A stretch of DNA of 64,000 nucleotides from Lithodes maja (lineage: Eukaryota > Arthropoda > Malacostraca > Decapoda > Lithodidae), in the NCBI GenBank assembly GCA_037953745.1, contig JBAKBP010000787.1, positions 1 to 64,000 of the forward strand, written 5' to 3'. A program made the position numbers and the translations under genes. Of the stretch, positions 20,403-30,639 are shown piece by piece. The notes below the pieces were generated by a model. It made no database searches. It was not told where the DNA came from and saw only the letters and a program-made list of their open reading frames with translations. Position 1 is the stretch's first letter; the number at the start of each line of letters is the position of its first letter.

Positions 20403-20452
<50 letters not shown>
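20403..20452. repeat. (GT)n microsatellite
   Basis: About 24 GT units after a short GAGAGA lead. The (VC)n translation is an artefact. Confidence 0.95.
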
Positions 20453-20456
<4 letters not shown>

Positions 20457-20589
20457 GTGATAAAAATAATAATCATAATAATTGTCGGCTTATTGTTCAC
20501 TTACAGCCGAGAGGCTGAAAATCTTTTCTTAATTTACCTAGGTACAGTACAATGCTTATTCTATCTTAACTACGAGGTTACAAGCGACC

Positions 20590-20822
20590 TTTGGCGACCG
20601 TGAAGTACCAAGTTCCCACCATTGTATGTACATACGCAGATGCTCTGGTGAGAAGTATGTGTAGGCTAACACAGGCTGATAGTTGAGAAGCTTGGCTAGG
20701 AAGGGACCACTATACAATCCTCTTCATTGGGATAGCTGAACAAACCTTTAGGATTTTGGGGGATTCGAACCCTCGACCTCGCGGTCAGCGCACAGCGCCC
20801 TAGACCAATCGGTTAACCCGGC

Positions 20823-20824
<2 letters not shown>
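20590..20824 (-). mobile_element. tRNA-derived SINE
   Basis: The complement of 20757-20824 reads like a tRNA 5' half. It has a GGGCCGGG start, an A-box-like TTAACCGATTGGTCTAG and a B box GGTTCGAATCC about 35 bases later. The expected 3' acceptor strand is absent; a non-tRNA body of about 165 bp follows instead. This is the usual plan of a tRNA-headed SINE transcribed by RNA polymerase III. Not a functional tRNA. The 3' boundary is uncertain. Confidence 0.65.

Positions 20825-20825
<1 letters not shown>

Positions 20826-20853
<28 letters not shown>
20826..20853. repeat. (GT)n microsatellite
   Basis: About 14 GT units directly upstream of the tRNA-derived SINE head. Confidence 0.9.
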
Positions 20854-20858
<5 letters not shown>

Positions 20859-21245
20859 GCTTTTAAAATTATCTATTTATAGTTAGAACATATAATGAAA
20901 ATGTTATCTACTATGGGTTTCAGAGGCCGTGTTACATCGTTTTTCGAGAATAACTTATTAACAAACAGTTGGATCAGTATGATATTTTGGCACAGCTTGT
21001 TTTACACCGTCCCCAAATTTTCGGTAATATTGTACATTACCAAAAGTGGAGAATCAAGCCACTTGTCCCTGTGTCATGAGGTTAAAGTCACACCTGAATT
21101 ATTAGGAAACGGACAAGGCTACCGTGCCACGTACCTGTGGAAACCACCAAACCATTATTGCTTCTCCATCAAACGCGGTAGTTATCACCCACCATTCAAC
21201 CCTACTATCGCCTTTACGGTCAAGTTATCTGTCACTATCAAATAT
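20854..21245. other. No gene recognised
   Basis: An open stretch of 117 codons (20895-21248) has no recognisable domain and no splice-site support; judged chance. Confidence 0.4.
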
Positions 21246-21249
21246 TAAT

Positions 21250-21460
21250 ATACAAAAATACACACTTTGTGTATATTTTCATTATATTTTGACTCCTATT
21301 AGACGATATTCTTCAGCTTAACAACGGAGTCTACCAATTAAATGGCTACAGACTATCTCAATTGATCCTTATAGCTACTACACATCCCTCCCAATGTTCA
21401 TAAACTCTTCTAAATATAGCTGAACAAAAATAAAAAAGACGTAACCGGTACTGAAAGGGT
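21250..21460. mobile_element. CCCTTT-family copy, left end lost
   Basis: 'tattagacgatattcttcagctta' near the left and 'gacgtaaccggtactgaaaggg' at the right match 6099-6306. TTAA follows at 21461-21464. Confidence 0.6.
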
Positions 21461-21479
21461 TTAAAATAAAATATATAAT

Positions 21480-21835
21480 CCAAGTTTGAAAAACAACAAC
21501 AATAATAACAATCAAACTGAAATACACACAGCCAATAGCAACTATGAAAAACAACTACGAACAACAACAACAAAAGAACCTTAAATACACACAGCCAATA
21601 CAACTACGAACAACAACAGCAGAAACAACAACAACAACATAACCAGCATATATATATATATAAACAGGCAGTCCAAATACGAACAACAACAACAACAACA
21701 ACAAAAGAACCAGCAATACACACCGCCAATGCAACTACGAACAACAACAACAGCAACAACAAGAAAAACATAACTAGCAATAAAAAAAAGTCCAAATACG
21801 AACATTACCATCAACAACAACAACATCCAAATCAG
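21480..21835. repeat. Degenerate CAA-rich minisatellite
   Basis: Several imperfect units built from (AAC)n plus 'acacagccaatgcaactacg'-like blocks, near 21530, 21590 and 21720, with a TATATA insert near 21648. Confidence 0.7.
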
Positions 21836-22150
21836 GGCGGGTGCCCAACCCCGAAAGGGGTTGAAATAGGGGAGCTATTCTCCCACCAAAGGCGGCTTTC
21901 TAGGGCCTTTCCTAGCTGATGCTGAGAGGATTGGGTTCTAGTCATGTGGTGATGGGCTGGTCTATCAGAGTGAGAACTGAGCGATCTCTGCCATACCCAG
22001 ACTGTAAATTACTCTGACTGTTCCTTTTACTTATATATTTTCTAGATCTCAAGTGACGGCGTCTCTTCCGTGGATTGACCTCCCAATCTACCAAGATTGG
22101 AAGCCAAAGCGTCACATTTTTCCTTTGCCCCTCAACTTTCTCTTCATAAT
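21836..22150. other. No gene; GC-richer block of unknown origin
   Basis: Contains a perfect small hairpin, AACCCCGAAAGGGGTT, near 21850. It may be part of a retroposon whose tail is the adjacent AAC-rich repeat, but no second copy was seen here. Confidence 0.4.
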
Positions 22151-22154
22151 TGCT

Positions 22155-22375
22155 GAGGGGCACAGGGCCCTGGGTGTGGCTTTGGTTTCCCGGGCGTTTC
22201 TGCACCCTCCTCAGCTTCCCGCCATGGAGTGGCTTCGGTCACCCAGGCTTTATTGTGGTCGACAGGGAGGGTTCTGTGGGGGCGCTCAGTTATGGCCTTG
22301 GCCTTGCTCGGGGCCTTGGGGCTGTTCGGCCAGGCAGCTTGGGGAACAACAACAACAACAACAACAACATCCAAA
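22155..22375 (+). mobile_element. SINE-like repeat with AAC tail, copy 2
   Basis: Near-identical to 7813-8032, from GGGCACAGGGCCCTGGG to 'cagcttggggaac', followed by about nine AAC units. Same orientation as copy 1. Confidence 0.8.
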
Positions 22376-22607
22376 TCAACATCATCCTCGAACAAGCGAC
22401 CGTAACAAATTTCTCAATCAAGGAACACACAACGACTTTGACAATAACCAGATAACGGCGATGAATTACCAACGGGACCAACGCAGCAAAATAAATCTAG
22501 GGGGGTCTTGGGGGAAGGGGGAGGGGGAGGGTGTCGGTGGGGGGGGGGGGGGGATATAAGAGAGGAACGGGCATCGGCTACAACAAAGACACGCATAAAT
22601 TGAAATA
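22376..22607. other. No gene; G-rich run
   Basis: Contains a purine tract near 22500-22556 with a run of about 15 G. Nothing else recognised. Confidence 0.5.
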
Positions 22608-22611
22608 TTAA

Positions 22612-22982
22612 GGGGACGCTGACTGCTTTTTTGGCCTATAAATTAATTCATTCATAAATTCTTAGTTTCCTCGATAGACATCCCTCAAACTTAGAAAAAC
22701 ATCCCCTAGACTACCCCCCCCCTCCCCCCAAAGATAAATTTGTACATTTTTCGGTAGAAAAATATGCCGGCCGAAGGCCGATTCCTCTTACAATTACAGG
22801 CTCGCTATCGCTTGCCAGGAAAAATTCGACACCTAAATGGCACGATAGGTCTTAAACTGCATAACGAATTGGGACGAAAGGTCTTAAAATCGCCAAACAA
22901 ATGGGCCGAACGTCTAAAAATCTCAAAACTAATGGGACTAAACACGAGGGAGAAAGGGGACCAGAAAAACTACCGTCTCCCC
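22612..22982. mobile_element. Second TTAA miniature family, best-preserved copy
   Basis: TTAA at 22608-22611 and 22983-22986 encloses 371 bp with short inverted ends (GGGGACG... / ...GTCTCCCC) and a central GCCGGCCGAAGGC palindrome. Family phrases include 'cttgccaggaaaaattcgac' and 'gagaaaggggaccagaaa'. Non-coding. Confidence 0.8.
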
Positions 22983-23307
22983 TTAAATAAAGATGTGCAG
23001 GAGAGATGCTTCAGCCAAAAAAAAATAAAAATAAAATAAAATAATCCGGCAACACATATTTTAGCTATTATATTGGTTTTTTATCGGCGAATAGAAGAAA
23101 GGTAAATTATCTTGAGTTCTTGGGAAGGTTTATATAATTCAGGGTTATGATTAGCGGCTGGATTAAAATTGCCGGGTAAGAGTTAAAGGGAGATATGTTC
23201 GTGTGTGTGTATCCGCCTTTATCCAAAACAAGTCCAGGAATTTCAGACTTAAATATAATCTCAGGGAAAAAGAAAAAAAAAACGCCAAGGAATTCAGTGA
23301 GTGGGAG

Positions 23308-23387
<80 letters not shown>
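23308..23387. repeat. (GA)n microsatellite
   Basis: About 39 uninterrupted GA units. Confidence 0.95.
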
Positions 23388-23389
<2 letters not shown>

Positions 23390-23457
23390 CAAGACGAGAG
23401 AGATTTTGATTTTGATTTTGCCCCGAGGGGCGAGTTTAATGAGCAGCGCCCCCCATC

Positions 23458-23627
23458 CTGTGAGGGGACAACCACTAGTAAGGCGATACATACTGCTCAA
23501 AGAGCCATTATTCCACTGAAACAACAGCATCGTCGTCTGGTTACATTCATATTTGTGTTTATAAGTCAGGTTGGCATTATTCAGATGTGTTATTATAGTT
23601 TCCTCATTTAATTGTCACATGGTCTGT

Positions 23628-23669
<42 letters not shown>

Positions 23670-23830
23670 CAAGCAAGCTTGTAGTGACTGAATTATTAAT
23701 TGACAGGTTGTAAATAATAGCACTACAGAACTAGTGCAATCGTATGAGGAGACTATTCATATTTTCATTACATCAATGATTATTGAGATCATAGTTAGCT
23801 GAATACAATTATTACAAAAATAGGCAATGG
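23458..23830. repeat. Segmental repeat, copy 1
   Basis: From 'ggggacaaccactagtaagg' through a poly-A run to 'gctgaatacaattattac'. Repeated at 24178-24460 with the same order of blocks and a shorter A-run. Confidence 0.8.
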
Positions 23831-24177
23831 TATAAATCAACATAATACATAATTTAATACAGGCGGACATAATCATGATCCGGTTCGTTGTGCACTGGGA
23901 GCTAAGGTGTCTTGAGATCGCCTCGTACCCATACACAACGAACGTATCATAGTCTGCATGGTTGGTATCTAATTGAATATACTTAGTGGGTATTTCAAGA
24001 ATGTCAGGGGGTAAGGAAATGTGATTTGTATATTAGAAGACTGTGATTAACGAGACGTGTAACATGTGGAGGGAGGTGGTAGAAAGAGAGGGATCTCGTT
24101 GGGGGTGGAAATTTCGCTCCCAGGAATTTTCGTTCCTGTGGTATTTCAATAATAATAATAATAAAATAATAATAATA

Positions 24178-24755
24178 AGGGGACAACCACTGGTAAGGCA
24201 ATACATACTGCTCAAAGAGCCATTATTCTACTGTAACAACAGTATGGTCGTCTGGTGTTATTATAGTTTCCTCATTTGATTGCCACATATGCTGTATATA
24301 CGTGTTCAAAAAAAAAAAAAAAAAAAAAAGTGACTGAATTATTAATTGACAGGTAAATAATAGCACTACAAAACTAGTGCACTCATATGAGGAGGCTATT
24401 CATGTTTTCTTACATCAATGGTTATTGAGATCATAGGTAGCTGAATACAATTATTACATACAAGATGTGACTAATATTTCGAACTACATTAATTATTATG
24501 CAATAATAGTACCACAAATATATTACAATCATATGAGGGACACTTCACATTCTTCATTACATCAACGGTTATTGAGGTCATAGTTAGCTGAATACAAGAG
24601 TCACATACATAATGTGACTAATATTACCAACTACCGAAGTTATAATGGAATTATAGTAATACAAATATTTTACAAAGATGAGTTACATGGTTCAAATTCT
24701 TATTACAATAATGGTTATTGAGGGGATAGTTAGCGCAATATGACCAGTGGAGAAG
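24178..24755. repeat. Segmental repeat, copy 2, plus further decayed units
   Basis: Copy 2 of the 23458 segment. After it, two more diverged units carry 'catcaacggttattgagg' and 'tagttagctgaatacaa' blocks at spacings of about 130-140 bp. The segment is therefore also internally tandem. An A-run at 24308 interrupts it. Confidence 0.75.
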
Positions 24756-24820
24756 TTTACATGCCGATAGTAATATAATATTTAGTAGGGTGTGTGGTTA
24801 TGGGAGAGAGGGAGGGGGTT

Positions 24821-24900
24821 GTAGGAGGTAGAGGAATGGGTGGGAGAGGAGGAGGAGGAGGTAAGGTACTCCAGGGAGGAGGAAAGTGTGAGAGGGGAGG
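24821..24900. repeat. G-rich duplicated block, copy 1
   Basis: 'gtaggaggtagaggaatggg' through 'gaggaaagtgtgagag'. Matched at 30756-30862, which has an added G-run. This copy ends exactly at the 3' terminus of CR1-C. Confidence 0.8.
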
Positions 24901-25121
24901 TACAAAGGAGTACAAAGGAGTACAAAGGAAATCAAGCAACAATAGATCTAGTGACCCTTCAAGGCTGCTTGTCCTCCAAAACACTGAGGATCAAGTGTCC
25001 AAACAGTGGTTTAGAGTGGGTAAGGGAACATTGGAAAGGGAACTACTGCCCTGCCACTAACGTGGCAGGACTAGGAAGTTAGTAGGGGACATATGGGTTA
25101 GTAACTGAGGGGAGGATAAAG

Positions 25122-28100
25122 TTATTCATTTACAAACGCAGTCAGTCGCGGGTTTGATGCGAGATATTTGTCTAGGCGGAATTTAAATGAATCAACGGTG
25201 CTGCAGTCTATAACGTTTCGGGGAAGCCCATTCCACAAGTTGACAACTCGATTGAAGAAGAAATTCTTAGATTCGTGCGAGTTAAAAGATTTACCAATAA
25301 TTTTGCAACCGTTTCCCCGTGTGTAATTAGATTGGTCGATAGTGAAGTACTTACTACAGTTCATATTGTCGATGCCTTTGATGATTTTGAACACTTGAAT
25401 TAAGTCGCCTCTTAATCTGCGCTGGGTTAAAGGAAATAGATTTAATTCTCTAAGACGCTCTTCGTATGGTTTGTTCTTTAGGCTAGGTATCATTTTGGTA
25501 ACTCTACGTTGAACTCGTTCTAGCTTGTTTATATCTTTTTGGTAATAAGGGCACCAGGATTGAACGCAGTATTCCAGAAGAGGGCGGACTAAGGAATTGT
25601 AAAGGGTTAGGATAACTTCTTTGGATTTATGCTCAAATGACCTGCCTATAAAGCCAATTATTTTGTTTGCCTTCTTAACAACTTCTGAACATTGTTGACT
25701 CGGTTTTAGGTTACTCGATATTGTTACTCCCAGATCAGTTTCTCTGTTTACATTCTTAAGCTGAGTGCCATTCATCGAATAGTTTGCTTTCTCATTTAGG
25801 TATCCGACATGTAGTACTTTACATTTATCCGCATTGAAACTCATTTGCCAAATTTGGGCCCAACATGACAATTTATCTAGATTGTGTTGCATATCGTCAA
25901 CTTGTTCTTTTGAGAGTACGCTATTTGCAATTTTTGTATCGTCAGCAAATTTTGAGATTGTGCAGGTGAGACCCTCATCTATGTCGTTGATGTAAATTAG
26001 AAAGAGAATTGGTCCTAGTACCGATCCCTGGGGTACCCCGCTACTTACATTGGTCCATTTAGATGCCTTACCGTTTATGACTACTCTTTGCTTTCTGTTG
26101 TTGAGCCAATTTTCTATCCATTTCAACACACCGTCTTGTATTCCATGCGCTTTTAGTTTTAGCAGTAAACGTTTGTGGGGAACTTTGTCAAAGGCCTTTT
26201 GAAAATCAAGGTATATAATATCTACAGCTTTACTCTCATCGTAGAGGTTGAGGATATCGTGGAAGAAGTCTAAGAGGTTTGTTAAACAGGAACGTTTTTT
26301 ACGAAAGCCGTGTTGAGTATCTTTAAGTATGTTATTTTCCTCTAAGTGATTTACGAGTCTGTCTCGTATGACCGTTTCTAGCATTTTACATATAACTGAG
26401 GTTAAGCTAATTGGACGATAGTTACTGGGTAGGGATTTGCTGCCTTTTTTGAATATCGGTGTTACGTTGGCTAGCTTCCACTGATCAGGCATAGTTCCAG
26501 ACTGCAAGGATTTATTGAATAGTAATGTCAGTGGTTTGGAGAGCTCATTCTTAGCTTCCTTTAGAACTCTAGGCGAGATTGTATCAGGTCCTGGCGTTTT
26601 ATTTACTTTGAGTTTATCTAAACAATTCAATACTTCTCTCTCTGTAACGGTGATATTGCTTAGAACATCTGAATTATCAATCTGAATCGGCGATGGTGTA
26701 GGGATATCACTGAGGTCTTCGGTTGTAAAAACTGATGCAAAGAAGGTATTGAGGGCATTACTCATTTGTACTTCGTCTTTGGTGTATTCTCCTTTTTCAT
26801 CGACTAACGGTCCAACAGTTGAAGTAACTACTTTTTTCTTTCTGATATAACTATAGAATTCTTTCGGGTTTGTTTTACTTTGATTCGCAATATGTAACTC
26901 TAAGGTCTTTTTACTTTGCTTAATTAACTTTTTGGCTTTGCGTCGTAGCTCTACAAATTTCACCCGTTCTTCGTCATTTTGTGAGGATTTTAATCTATCA
27001 TTAGCAATTTTTTTAGCAAGCAGGCAGTTTGAAATATCTTTATTCCACCATTTGGGCTTATTATTATGGCCTGGACGCCGTATTTTCGATGGTATGCAGT
27101 CTTGCACTGCTTTTAGGTAAGTGGTTTCGAATAACTTCCAAGATGTATTTATGTCGTTATTGTTAATTAAAAAGCTCCAGTCAGTTTCTTTAAACATAGC
27201 TCTAAGTTTATGGAAGTTTGCTTTCTTGAAATTAGGGACTTTTTCGATGCTACTATTTGGTTCGTTACTAGTAAACTTTAAAGTGAAAGTTATCGTACGA
27301 TGGTCGCTGTTACTGAATTCATCACCAACATTCAAATTCTCTATCAATTCTTCTTTTGTTGCAAGTACAATGTCAAGAACGTTATTACCACGGGTCGGCG
27401 TTCGAACAAATTGATAAAGCGAACTCTCTTGCAAGTTCGTATACAAGTCATGTCCGGAGTGTGAAGTAAGAGTATCGCCCCACTTGGTCACAGGTAAATT
27501 AAAGTCGCCAAAAATTACGGTATCTTGTGAGTTACTTACATCTGCAATTTGTTCGTAAATTTCTCGGTCAGTTTGCACTGATTGAGCTGGAGGTCTGTAT
27601 ATTAACGCAAGTATTATTTTTGTACCTTTATTATTCTTTATTAGCACAAAAGATGTGTCGACGTTCACAATTTGAGGTTTTGACACGAGGGTCGGGTTAA
27701 GACTTTCTTTGATATAAAATAAAACGCCACCTCCATTTTTATTTATTCGGCTGTTCTCAAACATTACATAACCGGGAAGTGAATACTCTGCTAAAAAGTC
27801 TCTATCTTCTGTATTGAGCCAAGATTCTGTTATGCCAATCACATCATAATTTTCTGTAAACACTAGTTCCTCTAAATCTGAAAATTTATTGCGTATGCTA
27901 CGAGCGTTTGCATAGAAAACCTTTAAAGTTGCGGTTTTAGAACTCGCATTACGTTCTTTCATCGAATTTTTGGTTCTGGTCGGATCTACATTTACATTCA
28001 TGGCTGTCCTCGGTCCTCGGTCGTTATCCCTGACGGTTTTGAATTTGGGTCGTGTTGGTGGAGATTTATCCAAATTCGCGGTTCTTGACGGATTAGTATT

Positions 28101-28220
28101 TAATTCCTTTGTAGGTTGCCGTCCTCGCTGTCTTCGGTCCTCCTTCCTGGTTGTCCTGTGCTGAGTCGATTTCTTCTCCGAAAATCCTTCACCGCATCGT
28201 TGAGAAGACGCCCAAAACAT
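25122..28220 (-). CDS. CR1-C ORF2: APE endonuclease and reverse transcriptase (1,032 aa)
   Basis: The ATG at 28218-28220 overlaps the last 121 bases of ORF1 in another frame. Residues 1-95 form a basic linker. The APE endonuclease spans about 98-315 (ANARS at N105, ITESWLN at E132, FGDFN at 238-241, SDH 305-307). The connector is 320-540. The RT spans about 540-800: PGPDTISP, HGFRKKRSCL, YLDFQKAFDKVPH, SSGVPQGSVLGPILF, with catalytic FADD at 758-761. The C-terminus ends in the RxLDKYL motif usual for CR1. It nicks target DNA and reverse-transcribes its own RNA in the nucleus. All motifs needed for activity are visible. Copies A and B are decayed relatives, so the family has amplified locally. 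Confidence 0.93.
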   Translation of the reverse strand: MFWASSQRCGEGFSEKKSTQHRTTRKEDRRQRGRQPTKELNTNPSRTANLDKSPPTRPKFKTVRDNDRGPRTAMNVNVDPTRTKNSMKERNASSKTATLKVFYANARSIRNKFSDLEELVFTENYDVIGITESWLNTEDRDFLAEYSLPGYVMFENSRINKNGGGVLFYIKESLNPTLVSKPQIVNVDTSFVLIKNNKGTKIILALIYRPPAQSVQTDREIYEQIADVSNSQDTVIFGDFNLPVTKWGDTLTSHSGHDLYTNLQESSLYQFVRTPTRGNNVLDIVLATKEELIENLNVGDEFSNSDHRTITFTLKFTSNEPNSSIEKVPNFKKANFHKLRAMFKETDWSFLINNNDINTSWKLFETTYLKAVQDCIPSKIRRPGHNNKPKWWNKDISNCLLAKKIANDRLKSSQNDEERVKFVELRRKAKKLIKQSKKTLELHIANQSKTNPKEFYSYIRKKKVVTSTVGPLVDEKGEYTKDEVQMSNALNTFFASVFTTEDLSDIPTPSPIQIDNSDVLSNITVTEREVLNCLDKLKVNKTPGPDTISPRVLKEAKNELSKPLTLLFNKSLQSGTMPDQWKLANVTPIFKKGSKSLPSNYRPISLTSVICKMLETVIRDRLVNHLEENNILKDTQHGFRKKRSCLTNLLDFFHDILNLYDESKAVDIIYLDFQKAFDKVPHKRLLLKLKAHGIQDGVLKWIENWLNNRKQRVVINGKASKWTNVSSGVPQGSVLGPILFLIYINDIDEGLTCTISKFADDTKIANSVLSKEQVDDMQHNLDKLSCWAQIWQMSFNADKCKVLHVGYLNEKANYSMNGTQLKNVNRETDLGVTISSNLKPSQQCSEVVKKANKIIGFIGRSFEHKSKEVILTLYNSLVRPLLEYCVQSWCPYYQKDINKLERVQRRVTKMIPSLKNKPYEERLRELNLFPLTQRRLRGDLIQVFKIIKGIDNMNCSKYFTIDQSNYTRGNGCKIIGKSFNSHESKNFFFNRVVNLWNGLPRNVIDCSTVDSFKFRLDKYLASNPRLTAFVNE

Positions 28221-29137
28221 GCTGCTCCCACCTGGTTCAGATGAACTCCATCGTCCGAAAACAAATAGTCATCGTAGTAGAAATTGTCCCAGGTGTCGAC
28301 GAATCCCACGTTCTCCTTCCTACAGAGGTTTGCTAGACAACGATTTGTGCTGGTGGCTATGTTGTAAAATCGGCTCTCTACACCGAGCCGGGGGACGATT
28401 CCTGAGACGATGATCCTTGATGACTTCTCCTTAAACGACTTGATCAGCTGCTGGTACTTTAAAAGCAAATCTTCCGACCGGGTTCGCTGCACATCGTTGG
28501 ATCCAACGTGGATGACGTACATTGTATTAGCAGGGGCCAGCTTTGATACTTCGTCAACTGCTGCAACTACGTCATCCACACCACCACCAGGGATACAAAA
28601 ACGCTTCCTGGTCTTAGGTGCCCTGGCGCAAAACTCTGTGAGCTGACCACGTATCATCGAGTCTCCCACGAGCCGGACTTCTTCTATTTCCTCTTCGTCA
28701 TCTGAGTCTGCGAGTATCTGGAAACGGTTTTGACACTCGGTAATCGGTATGTGTTTCCTGGTCTTGGGGCAAACGTTGTTCCTCACGACACGGAAGTTGT
28801 CTTGAGGGGGAAGAGAGTCACTATTTGTATCTTGAGTATCGGATACATCAGCTGAAGTGGCTACTGTAGGCGTTGAATTGTTGGCAGTTGACGTTGGGGC
28901 GTTGGTGGCTGCTGGAGTTGCGGTGACAATTGAAGTTTGTGGTACTCCAACGTTGAGTGTTACAAACTCTTGGAGTGATTCCAGCTTCATGGTGAGGACG
29001 TTGATCTTGTTGTAGGCTTCGTCTAATTTCACTGTAAAATTCTCTCGTTGCTGGCAGAGCCGGCAGTCTTGAAGATCGATAGTAGCAAACATGGACTCAC
29101 CAAACCTACCGGCGCAGTTCGCACAAGCGCGAGGCAT
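28100..29137 (-). CDS. CR1-C ORF1: zinc finger, coiled coil, SGNH esterase (345 aa)
   Basis: An upstream GTG would extend the frame by four codons. The ATG at 29137 is chosen because copy A starts at the same codon. The N-terminal finger has C5/C8 and C25/C28. A coiled-coil-like stretch covers 29-60, a Thr/Ala/Asn-rich linker 65-115 and an acidic patch 144-152. The esterase domain follows: GDS at 158-160 (catalytic Ser160), GSND at 212-215, and DGVH with D296 and H299 completing the SGNH set. CR1-clade LINEs are known for ORF1 esterases; their exact role is unsettled (RNA binding, chaperoning or lipid interaction are proposals). A basic tail follows (318-345). Confidence 0.9.
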   Translation of the reverse strand: MPRACANCAGRFGESMFATIDLQDCRLCQQRENFTVKLDEAYNKINVLTMKLESLQEFVTLNVGVPQTSIVTATPAATNAPTSTANNSTPTVATSADVSDTQDTNSDSLPPQDNFRVVRNNVCPKTRKHIPITECQNRFQILADSDDEEEIEEVRLVGDSMIRGQLTEFCARAPKTRKRFCIPGGGVDDVVAAVDEVSKLAPANTMYVIHVGSNDVQRTRSEDLLLKYQQLIKSFKEKSSRIIVSGIVPRLGVESRFYNIATSTNRCLANLCRKENVGFVDTWDNFYYDDYLFSDDGVHLNQVGAACFGRLLNDAVKDFRRRNRLSTGQPGRRTEDSEDGNLQRN

Positions 29138-29159
29138 GGTGACAGTCACTTTCTTCAGA

Positions 29160-29239
29160 TCACTTCACTCACTTAAAAAACAATTCACTCACTTTAAAAC
29201 ACTTCACTCACTTTAAAAACACTTCAATCACTTCAACCG
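29160..29239 (-). promoter_or_regulatory. CR1-C 5' leader with tandem units (possible internal promoter)
   Basis: Three to four imperfect units of about 20 bp built on ACTTCACTCACTTTAAAA precede ORF1. Copy A shares them at 5905-5983. LINEs carry internal promoters in their 5' leaders, so a promoter role is plausible but not shown. Confidence 0.4.
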
Positions 29240-29480
29240 AAAACAAATATGCTGAAATACGCAGAAATAGGTTATCAGGGGTGATAGCCTAACCGAAAAC
29301 AAAAATGTTGAGATACGCAGAATTAGGCTTCCAGGGGCGATAGCCTAACCAAAAGTTTTTTTTTTTAAATTGAAATACGCAATAATAGGCTACCAGCGTT
29401 GAATAGCCTAACCGAAAATAATAAAATTGAAATTCGCAGAAATAGGCTACCAGGTGTGATAACCTAACCTTAAACAAATA
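29238..29480. repeat. Minisatellite, about 55-60 bp unit, 4 copies
   Basis: Units begin CCTAACCGAAAACAAA and continue with 'gaaatacgcagaaataggct' and 'accagg.gtgatag'. Starts lie near 29238, 29291, 29346 and 29409. The array starts at the CR1-C 5' junction. Confidence 0.8.
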
Positions 29481-30519
29481 TATGTATAACAGAATATGTA
29501 ACTAAATATACAATTCACCAAATAGAGATTATATAAAAATAAAGTGTGACTGCACACAAGGGGTTAATATACTGTGTCAACAGATGGCCCTGGTGTCACT
29601 GTAGCCTAGTAAAGCAGTAGCCTACTCTTTTTAGATAAAAAAAGTGTATCAGTCAAAGGTTATTACAAGAACGTGCAAGCAACAACTAAAATTACAGATA
29701 TATACTGTATAGCTACAGTAGGATACTAAATACAATATCTACAAGAGTTAATAATAAAACAGATTGGCTGGCTATAGGCTAGGCTAGGTTTGGGTTAGGT
29801 CAAAAGCTTGGCAGGTTGGGTTAGGCTAGGTTAGTTTGTACAAATACCACCCTTAGCTTAAAGTAAAATCAGTCTGAGGAGAAAAAGTCAAGAATATATC
29901 TAGGGGGAAAAGATAAATGAATGCACTTAAATTTGGTACAAAATTTGCTGGAATTTAATGTATAATCCCCCCAAAAGGTTTGTTTACAAAATGGCGTCGG
30001 CGTTAGTCTCTGTAGGCAGGTTAGTTAGTAAACAATATTGTTTATTAGCAAATTAATATGCAAAGCTTTACTTACATACAAGGCAGTTAAATAGATACTT
30101 ACTACAGTAGGTAATGGGTAAAATTAGGGGCTACGATTTTATATAAAATAGTAATAAGAGAGCGTTTGTTTACAAAGCAAAACAAAACAATAGATGGCGC
30201 TAGTGGCGCCCTGTCCGAGCAGGAGTCTTGTGATAAACACAAAGTTTATCAGTCAATACACAGCGAAATATCGTGCAGTGTTACTTACTAAGCTACAGGA
30301 TGGTTAAACGTGCTCTTAACCACCTTTCATGCACAAGAATAAAGAGGATGAGTAGTTAATACTCAAATTATGATCGATATCGTGAGAGCGTTGACAGAGC
30401 GTCTGCAGCGTCTGGCGGTAGCACGGGGGATGGGGAGGTGTGTGTGTGTGTATGTCCCTTCTTAAGTTAAACATCCTAGAGGGACCCTACCCGTCGTGAC
30501 CCAGTCACCAGACCCCAGC
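29481..30519. other. No gene; scattered GGTTAGG-like motifs
   Basis: AT-rich sequence with 'gggttagg' and 'ggctaggttag' near 29780-29835, too irregular to call telomeric. No ORF or exon supported. Confidence 0.5.
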
Positions 30520-30561
30520 CAATGCCTTCTCTATACATAATTATGTATAGAGAAGGCATTG
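30520..30561. repeat. Perfect 42-bp palindrome
   Basis: The left half, CAATGCCTTCTCTATACAT, is mirrored exactly by ATGTATAGAGAAGGCATTG around an AATT centre. Extruded, it would form a stem of about 19-21 bp with almost no loop. Confidence 0.95.
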
Positions 30562-30639
30562 CCCCAGCACCCAAAACACACAGCCACACAGATTCAGATT
30601 CACATTCAAATTATTTTATTTCCATAAAATAATATTCGG

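Larger units (their letters stand above)
24901..29239 (-). mobile_element. CR1-type LINE, copy C, full length with both ORFs open
   Basis: From right to left: a 5' leader made of ACTTCACTCACTTTAAAA-like units, ORF1, ORF2 (overlapping), a 3' UTR of about 190 bp, and three tandem TTTGTACTCC tail units at 24901-24930. Both ORFs are unbroken, so the copy may be young or active. The 5' border is set by the point where copies A and C stop matching. No target duplication is obvious. Confidence 0.92.

Noticed and set aside
20757..20824. tRNA gene on the minus strand
   Set aside because: A- and B-box-like sequences are present, but the acceptor stem cannot pair and the anticodon arm is poor. A tRNA-derived SINE explains it better.
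22764..23039. 91-codon ORF in the miniature element
   Set aside because: Lies in a non-coding TTAA element; homologous copies do not keep the frame.
29780..29840. Telomeric array
   Set aside because: GGTTAGG-like words are irregular and mixed with GGCTAGG; no regular 5-mer period.
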